In this document: in pieces, positions 6,701 to 11,158 of the stretch
Position numbering within the stretch: the first letter of the stretch is position 1
Layout: every line of letters begins with the position of its first letter
NCBI GenBank assembly: GCA_937890045.1
Contig: CALBXV010000306.1
Coordinates: 1-11,158 of the forward strand
Source: an uncultured archaeon
GTDB taxonomy: Archaea; Thermoproteota; Nitrososphaeria; Nitrososphaerales; CALBXV01
Length of the DNA stretch: 11,158 nt
Direction: 5' to 3'
Position numbers and translations under genes: made by a program
Notes under the pieces: generated by a model
Told to the model about the DNA's origin: nothing
What the model saw: only the letters and a program-made list of their open reading frames with translations
Database searches by the model: none

Positions 6701-7407
6701 CGCCTTATCCAGTAATATTCTTCATCAGCCCCAGTAACTACAACCTCACTATTGTCAGTTAAGAACATCTCTTTAAGACCACCAAAGATTATATCCCCGA
6801 TGTTTTTTATGTCAAAAAAAGCATTTACTGGTTCCTGTAGTTTTTTAAAAATAGAGTCATCTCGTGTTGAAAGCTGACGAATCCATTTAATGTCTTGTGC
6901 CTTAGCATCATCAGAAAAACTTCTTACTTTTAAAGCAAACTTAGTGAGATATCCCAGCTTGTCCCTTGAAAATATAACTCTTAGAGGGTCAACAAATGAT
7001 CTTTCCCACGCAGTGAGAGGAGTAGAGGCATCTGTTTTTGTCAACCATTTCTTTGTTTTTGTTAGTAACTGGAAAATTGTATTTGCTTGCACATCTGATA
7101 AATCACGGAACTCTGTTAGCTGGTCTTTTGCCTCAATAGTAATCATATCAACAAAGGTATCTACTTCCTCAGGCATAAATCCATTAGTTCTCCCAATCCC
7201 AATTAATGTATTTGTAAGATAATCATAAAGTGCTTTGTGGTGTCGGTACCTTCTCTCTTCATTCTTTTTTTCTCTCTTTGTTTTTTTCTCTGCTATTGCT
7301 GGAGTACCAATCAAAGAAGTTATTTTTGCCTGTACTTTAGAGATATAATAGTTAATCTCTTCTTTACTTGCTTTTCTAATGCTTGTAAATGTTGGGCAAT
7401 CTAGCAT
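3730..7407 (-). CDS. giant 1225-aa putative internal/ejected virion protein
   Basis: Complete gene from ATG 7407 to TAA 3730. The protein is mostly alpha-helical and charged, with no enzyme motif that I recognise. A very basic patch lies at about 41-58, a coiled-coil-like stretch at about 557-590, and a Lys/Arg-rich helical region at about 870-950. The C-terminus changes character. A glycine-aromatic segment (GLGKMGLQFKGYAYNQT, about 1033-1050) is reminiscent of C-terminal modules in large polyvalent phage proteins. It is followed by hydrophobic stretches at about 1107-1135, 1160-1175 and 1192-1207, separated by an acidic GGDDEDED run. Such a layout suits a capsid-stored protein that is ejected and inserts into or crosses the host envelope. 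The role is inferred from layout and from coupling to the RNA polymerase gene upstream, which it overlaps by 7 nt. Confidence 0.6.
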   Translation of the reverse strand: MLDCPTFTSIRKASKEEINYYISKVQAKITSLIGTPAIAEKKTKREKKNEERRYRHHKALYDYLTNTLIGIGRTNGFMPEEVDTFVDMITIEAKDQLTEFRDLSDVQANTIFQLLTKTKKWLTKTDASTPLTAWERSFVDPLRVIFSRDKLGYLTKFALKVRSFSDDAKAQDIKWIRQLSTRDDSIFKKLQEPVNAFFDIKNIGDIIFGGLKEMFLTDNSEVVVTGADEEYYWIRRVIGDDLLSNKEERIFHSELNADESDIKGEINRAATRFYRNMLDGRIRRVRFERIPHDQEEGDFNQAWRKSGVGKFIGRVMSTAKKEADQRKELGKRADKHPEMHTITIGGVELTYVMVKEHEGAKVGEPEVYIAHVIKAKGMAGTEEKTIYFYHNGDSQLFKPTKRGGFGLTKGQVYKEMFMEANEHKVFQKTKVIGVAKDGKPILSEGKYYRKYYNFEEKAEYSEIPDSVLEGIDLAIYRTRDLYKDFWHYTQDRIKIANNSIKKAIDRFDMSEEDASILISKALSIGNINQTISQQGGEDNYILGNLTNLKAVGMNYDPTTFYLGQYEKTLDKNILRLEKAIAAEREHLEEYGIDIESAQENELDDNIVGMLNYMRELQSDLKILIGTRDTILDRASEGDEDATQRALMTNPAHMRHTTAMMDHMTRRLDMESQRRYFENVTAALAMNEIKADLINVLAESQSNPSLQDYIVNQVKKTFGDPSYEAEFLGMKQGNKELAGIMNKIQSIYNPLMGDRGPYKKWTSEDVQYWAIMQNMVWTSRFLGKYAALQNNWQILNPIILHGFKILREANKVADEAEWIERVEDTGVLVLLNAFNEIILGGRDRAVSLRDHPYIKTVQAVRALKLNKKDFINETVRRKSPEFKSINRSIRKAAKLEESTEDLRRLKELSGEYYDLVKGKGLKGKSEKQKLYITEARLRKLNKKMAKKELRRAALFTLSWFPKEGGKGLMTFSGVEKELRKKTAIMSMLVSRKLKLVPGKLTDDEYYSHPSIQQSARFAVYTTQFGMSQVFMANAFGGLGKMGLQFKGYAYNQTMLDTKIINNFLDSQDGQTAMENMELFASRVADAVYAKAKGQIRGKEEQQQDIHLIRLGRWILGRVVASVIGTFFTFNPFMWGIISSARRIAYGGGYGMLTSSYFRGGESPAIGMLMRLAMMPLLLGGDDEDEDRVLRDVYRFVLPPIITVMIEAASKLMDGKLPSKELVGNPL

Positions 7408-10400
7408 GTTATATCCTCAATTTTGTTCGTCATACGCCTATAAACTGTCTGGAGTGGTTCAAGCTCTTCTTTACCTACAATTTCCATAACTTCATTAAGA
7501 TTATTCAAAGCTTCAGCCCAACTATTAAAATATTCAAGGATTATGTCTTTGTCCATTATCTCAAGTGGCATTAGCTGTTCTACTTTACTAATAGTTTGTA
7601 TTCTTGATCCACGCTGTCTCTTCTTCATTACTGTCTGTGTAATACCAGTTAAGAAGTGATATGATGCAATCATTCTTTCTATCTTAGACATACTCATAAA
7701 CTCGGGAATGTAGTCAACTGTAAACGCCGCTGTAGCTTCGTGAAGCGCTGTCTGAAACGTAAATGCAGTTCCCTTGGTATGTACATTTCCTGATTTGTCC
7801 TTATACTCACCATTTTCAAATATTGAATACCACACACTCCCAACTCTATTAGCCCATTTCTTAGCTTTACTGAAACTTTCCTTGGTAATATCTGCCCTTT
7901 TAATGCCAGCTTTTTTAAGTACTAAATCAAGATTTTTAGATAGAAGCCTGACACCCCATTTATGAGCATCATTCATAGAATACTGAGAGATTCTTGTTAC
8001 TACATTATTGGGAACATGGTCATCTTCTCCAATAGCCTCATCAAACAAGTCTGCATACATTCTAAGTACTTCTTCTATGGGAGCCACCCTGTTTTTTATT
8101 GTTAAACTTTTAAGATTCTTTTTCTTGTCTCGCCATTTCCACTGTTGGACTTGAGCAGACATTTGATATTTTATCTCATTGCTATAATTTTCTGATTCTA
8201 TTATATCCCTTACAAGACGTGAGTTTGCCACAAGGCTTTCAGCACTCATAGCTCTTTGAAATGAATCCCTTCCCATTCTAACTGGTGAATATTTAAATAC
8301 TTTACCAAGCCAGTGCCAAAAATCAGCTGCATCAATATCCTGAGCTACAGACTCTGCTCTTCGGACCCCAGGTGGCTGAGGTATAAAAGGTTTACCATCA
8401 CTACGCTTTATTACTCTACTCCACAGGAATGGATATCCATGATATCCCCAATGACTAAGAAGCTGCTCTTTAGGATTGTCTACCGAAGCTTGGAGCAATA
8501 CTGCGAGCTCGTGTGCTGAGTTTGTTCTTAAATAAAATGATTCATCCTCTTTCTTGCCTGCCTTTACCTCTTCCCACGAAACTTCATCTCCATTTATATC
8601 AATGACCAATGCACCAGCCTCGATAATCTCATCATATATGCTTTTTTTTGTAATATTAAGTGGTGCGTATGTCATGTCAACTGTCTCATCTGGATTTATG
8701 ACAGAGTAAGTTATATCATCACCATTTGAGTCTGTGATTACCATTTTAGCTCCCTTCCACACTAAGAGCTCACGAATAGCTTTTAAATTGTTGATAATAC
8801 CAGCGGAATAATCTCCCACAGCCATCCTTCCACTAAGTTCATATAAAGAATTTTTATCGGATAGAAGACCTACTTCTTCAGAATGTTCGAACCATGGCAA
8901 AACAACAGGACGCTTTCTCTTCTGATACGCCTTGCTTTCCTGCATAGCCAAGTAAGCCTTAGCTTCTGCCTGTGTTACAGGAATAATCGCTAATGCATCA
9001 CCATCATAGTCGCCCTGAATAACCTTTATTACATCTTCTTCAGAAAGCATTGCTACATTGCCAGCCCCATCAATAATTTCCTTTATCTGTTTAATACCAA
9101 AGGCTGCAATGTCAGGAATTGGATATCTAATTCGCATAACATATGTCGGACGCTCTTTTAGGGCTTTATTAATCATAGCAATAGCATCTACCCTGGTATC
9201 ACGATCTGCGAATAGTTCTTTAAACTCTGCGAGCTCTTCTTTGCTAAATACACTTTGTCTGATAAAGTTCATAATTGGATTATTTGCTTCACCAAACTTT
9301 ATCCCATCATTTGGTATGTCTCCCTCAAAGTCTGGTGCTAATGCCAAATAAGTACCTTTACCCTGTATTCTTCCTTTATATGCAGATGCCTTTACCATGT
9401 AATTGAATATCGTAGGCTCTAACCTGTCCATAAATATCTTATGAAAAATAGCTGCTGGTTTTTCCAGATCGCTGAGAAGCTCTTCTTCAACAACGCTTAC
9501 ATGGTCTTTCAAGACACCTACTTCTTCCAATATTTTCATAAAGTTTATGGGCTTGTACCTTGAGTTTATTAAAAATTTTATTGCTGAATTAGCCCTACTA
9601 AGCATCTCCTTTGTGATAGCACTGTATCCTTTACGGAAATCTGGGTCTGCCTGCAGGTCTGGAGATAACATAAGATCAACTGCCCCAAATGGAAACGCAA
9701 CTGCATCTTTACCCTTCTGGTCTCCCCCATGAATAAACTTTATGCTCTCCTCAGAAAGATTAATAATAGAGTTAGTCGCCCCATCAAATTCTCCCCACAT
9801 TAGCTTTGCTTCTTCTAGTGTAGCAAATGTATCAATCTCCCCATCAACAGATACAATTCTTATGTTCTTTTTACTGTCTTCCTCTACCCGCAATATCTCT
9901 ATGCCATCCTTAGTTGTAATCCTCATTCCAGGGCGTGGGAGGAACCAATTCATCTTCATGGCTAGAAGACCTTTTTCAGTCTTATGCCAAACAGCTGGCT
10001 TCACTTCAGTCAGATTATGTTCGCCCCTTAGAGGCTTCCTACCCCATCTATCTTGCACCCTGTAACGCATAGCTGACGACCACCCCATAAACCCATCCCA
10101 TTTCTTTCCAAGATCATATGTGTTAACGCCAGTACCGTCACTCTTAGGTATTTCAATAATAGCGTCATTAGGATCAATTACCATTGTTGATACACCACCT
10201 AGACCTCTTAATGTCTGTCCTTCTGAAAATGGAATCCTTGTCCTGTTCATTATATTGGCAGTTGTCCCTTCCTTGTCTAGTGGCTTATCTTTTAATGCCT
10301 TTCTCTGCCACATAAGATACTCGTTACCAAACAAACTTTTAAACCATTCATGGTACGCAACTATTTGAGCATCGACATTAGGACTTATCTCTTTCATCTC

Positions 10401-11158
10401 TTCAGAATGAGCAATAAAAGATGCTTTGTCTTCATCTGTCATGTATTTATTATTAATCTCTTTATTTAAGTATTCTTCGATGTTTTCTGCATTAGCAAAA
10501 TCTTCTTCAGTTATATGAACTATAACAAAGGCAGCCTTATCTAGTCCTTTAGGTCCAATAAGTGCCATGTCTTGCTTTCCCAATCTAACATCAAGGGCTT
10601 TACTTGCTTTTGGTGTCTGACGAGTAGCTATACCTCTGTAATTCTTAACTTTATTACCATCTCTACCTACTCTGTCAGTACCTGTGTCCTGCACAATGTT
10701 ACTAAACTTCAATATGATAGTTTTAGCACCTATATCTCCAGGCATATCATCTAAGAAACTTTTCATAACATACTTTGATTGCTTTTTCCCAGTGATTGGG
10801 TGAATATCATCTGGCATAAGTTCAATATATAAATCGTTACCACCATGGCTTCTCCACGCCCATAACTCCATTTTAAGACTTTTCAGCATTGAGCTAGTAG
10901 AAAACTGGTAGAAGTTTATAATATTATTTAAGTCTCTTCTCTTAAGTCCCTTAACTCTTCTTTCTTCAAGAGCTTGTACTTTTTTAACTAATTGTGCTTT
11001 ATTTAATTTATCAACCTTTTCAATTCTGTGTTCTTTTAAAATATCTTTTAAACGAGCAACTGACATAGCGGGAATTTTTTTCTTAAACTCTTCTTTTTGT
11101 CTTCCAGATATTTTACGAACTGCATCTTGGAACACACCTATTCTTGCTTCTCTCTTTT
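7401..11158 (-). CDS. single-chain two-barrel (YonO/crAss-gp66-like) DNA-dependent RNA polymerase, 5' end outside window
   Basis: Predicted to synthesise RNA on the phage DNA template. Residue numbers count from a GTG at 11135, but the frame stays open to the edge and that GTG has no clear ribosome site, so the true start is probably outside. A SAP/Rho-N-like helical motif lies at 24-60. Polymerase elements then follow in beta-then-beta' order. DGTG (333-336) and K379-x8-K388-G match the beta barrel's K-x7-K-G. KGRIQGKGTY (587-596) resembles beta' GKRVDYSGR. R670-x-P672 and DYDGD (709-713) correspond to beta' RAP and NADFDGD, with Asp709/711/713 as metal ligands. The 116 residues between Lys593 and Asp709 nearly equal the E. 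coli beta' spacing. After the triad, a P-x-x-x-A-E-A segment and the SGRMAVGDYSAGIINN helix resemble the family. The C-terminal third is unassigned. Confidence 0.85.
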   Translation of the reverse strand, partial: KREARIGVFQDAVRKISGRQKEEFKKKIPAMSVARLKDILKEHRIEKVDKLNKAQLVKKVQALEERRVKGLKRRDLNNIINFYQFSTSSMLKSLKMELWAWRSHGGNDLYIELMPDDIHPITGKKQSKYVMKSFLDDMPGDIGAKTIILKFSNIVQDTGTDRVGRDGNKVKNYRGIATRQTPKASKALDVRLGKQDMALIGPKGLDKAAFVIVHITEEDFANAENIEEYLNKEINNKYMTDEDKASFIAHSEEMKEISPNVDAQIVAYHEWFKSLFGNEYLMWQRKALKDKPLDKEGTTANIMNRTRIPFSEGQTLRGLGGVSTMVIDPNDAIIEIPKSDGTGVNTYDLGKKWDGFMGWSSAMRYRVQDRWGRKPLRGEHNLTEVKPAVWHKTEKGLLAMKMNWFLPRPGMRITTKDGIEILRVEEDSKKNIRIVSVDGEIDTFATLEEAKLMWGEFDGATNSIINLSEESIKFIHGGDQKGKDAVAFPFGAVDLMLSPDLQADPDFRKGYSAITKEMLSRANSAIKFLINSRYKPINFMKILEEVGVLKDHVSVVEEELLSDLEKPAAIFHKIFMDRLEPTIFNYMVKASAYKGRIQGKGTYLALAPDFEGDIPNDGIKFGEANNPIMNFIRQSVFSKEELAEFKELFADRDTRVDAIAMINKALKERPTYVMRIRYPIPDIAAFGIKQIKEIIDGAGNVAMLSEEDVIKVIQGDYDGDALAIIPVTQAEAKAYLAMQESKAYQKRKRPVVLPWFEHSEEVGLLSDKNSLYELSGRMAVGDYSAGIINNLKAIRELLVWKGAKMVITDSNGDDITYSVINPDETVDMTYAPLNITKKSIYDEIIEAGALVIDINGDEVSWEEVKAGKKEDESFYLRTNSAHELAVLLQASVDNPKEQLLSHWGYHGYPFLWSRVIKRSDGKPFIPQPPGVRRAESVAQDIDAADFWHWLGKVFKYSPVRMGRDSFQRAMSAESLVANSRLVRDIIESENYSNEIKYQMSAQVQQWKWRDKKKNLKSLTIKNRVAPIEEVLRMYADLFDEAIGEDDHVPNNVVTRISQYSMNDAHKWGVRLLSKNLDLVLKKAGIKRADITKESFSKAKKWANRVGSVWYSIFENGEYKDKSGNVHTKGTAFTFQTALHEATAAFTVDYIPEFMSMSKIERMIASYHFLTGITQTVMKKRQRGSRIQTISKVEQLMPLEIMDKDIILEYFNSWAEALNNLNEVMEIVGKEELEPLQTVYRRMTNKIEDITC
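7413..7418 (-). promoter_or_regulatory. ribosome binding site of the 1225-aa gene
   Basis: On the minus strand GAGGAT lies 5 nt before ATG 7407, inside the last codons of the polymerase gene. The polymerase stop (TAG 7403-7401) falls just inside the new gene, so ribosomes finishing the polymerase can restart at once, giving roughly matched amounts of both proteins. Confidence 0.6.
7594..7617 (-). other. basic cluster near the polymerase C-terminus
   Basis: Within the polymerase frame this stretch encodes a short, strongly basic run (KKRQRGSR) in an otherwise helical C-terminal region. It could contact nucleic acid or pack against DNA in the capsid. This is only a composition feature. Confidence 0.3.
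8997..9011 (-). other. catalytic D-x-D-G-D codons of the RNA polymerase
   Basis: These fifteen bases encode DYDGD (residues 709-713). In two-barrel RNA polymerases the three aspartates bind the catalytic magnesium. The flanks (I-Q-G before, A-L-A-I-I-P-V after) keep the hydrophobic strand pattern seen around NADFDGD in cellular beta'. Confidence 0.85.

Noticed and set aside
6890..7222. 110-codon + strand frame antisense to the giant gene
   Set aside because: Same reason: a shadow of the coding strand with no ribosome site or family resemblance.
7401..7403. TAG stop reassignment, as in some crAss-like phages
   Set aside because: TAG ends several genes here at sensible lengths, and the polymerase TAG sits exactly in a stop-start overlap with the next gene. 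In-frame TAGs inside long genes are not seen.
9742..10065. 107-codon + strand frame antisense to the polymerase
   Set aside because: It mirrors the polymerase segment containing the Lys379/Lys388 motif. Ser/Leu-rich composition is typical of antisense frames.
1..11158. CRISPR array, tRNA genes, insertion sequences or attachment sites
   Set aside because: By eye there is no regularly spaced repeat, tRNA cloverleaf with a T-arm GTTCGA-type core, transposase or terminal inverted repeat.

Overview
The window looks like part of a tailed double-stranded DNA phage genome (or an integrated prophage). It is AT-rich, almost fully coding, has short overlapping genes, and carries phage replication functions beside two giant proteins of the type found inside virions. 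TAA, TAG and TGA all end apparent genes, so the standard bacterial code appears to be used. Several starts have purine-rich Shine-Dalgarno sites (GAGG, GGAG, GGGGGA), which mildly favours a Bacillota-like host, but this is weak evidence. No hallmark capsid, terminase or tail gene lies in the window, so the phage assignment is an inference from gene content.

Left block, + strand (1-3765). It starts with the C-terminal part of a DUF932-like protein. Next is a gene-poor stretch of about 150 bases whose ends pair in an 11-bp helix and which looks like a structured RNA. A tightly packed replication and recombination cluster follows: a small acidic coiled-coil protein, a D12-class adenine-N6 DNA methyltransferase, a DnaB-like replicative helicase, a 53-aa zinc-ribbon protein, a RuvC-like Holliday junction resolvase, and two short unknown proteins. 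Most neighbours overlap, so this is probably one transcript.

Right block, - strand (11158-3730). Two giant genes run toward the left block and meet it tail to tail, with a small overlap and no visible terminator. The first in transcription order is cut by the right window edge (1251 residues visible). It carries the order of elements of a two-barrel (double-psi beta-barrel, DPBB) RNA polymerase on one chain: a DGTG/K-x8-K-G segment like the beta barrel, a G-K-G segment like the beta' GKRVDYSGR region, R-x-P, and the metal-binding D-x-D-G-D signature. Its stop codon overlaps the start of the second gene, a 1225-aa protein with a hydrophobic, glycine-rich C-terminus like phage internal or ejected virion proteins.

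Proposed logic (inference): the giant polymerase and its coupled partner are packaged in the capsid and delivered with the DNA, as shown for the crAss-like phage gp66 polymerase. The polymerase would then transcribe early genes, possibly including the replication block on the left. The most notable content is this single-chain RNA polymerase and its partner, followed by the unidentified structured RNA at 376-503.
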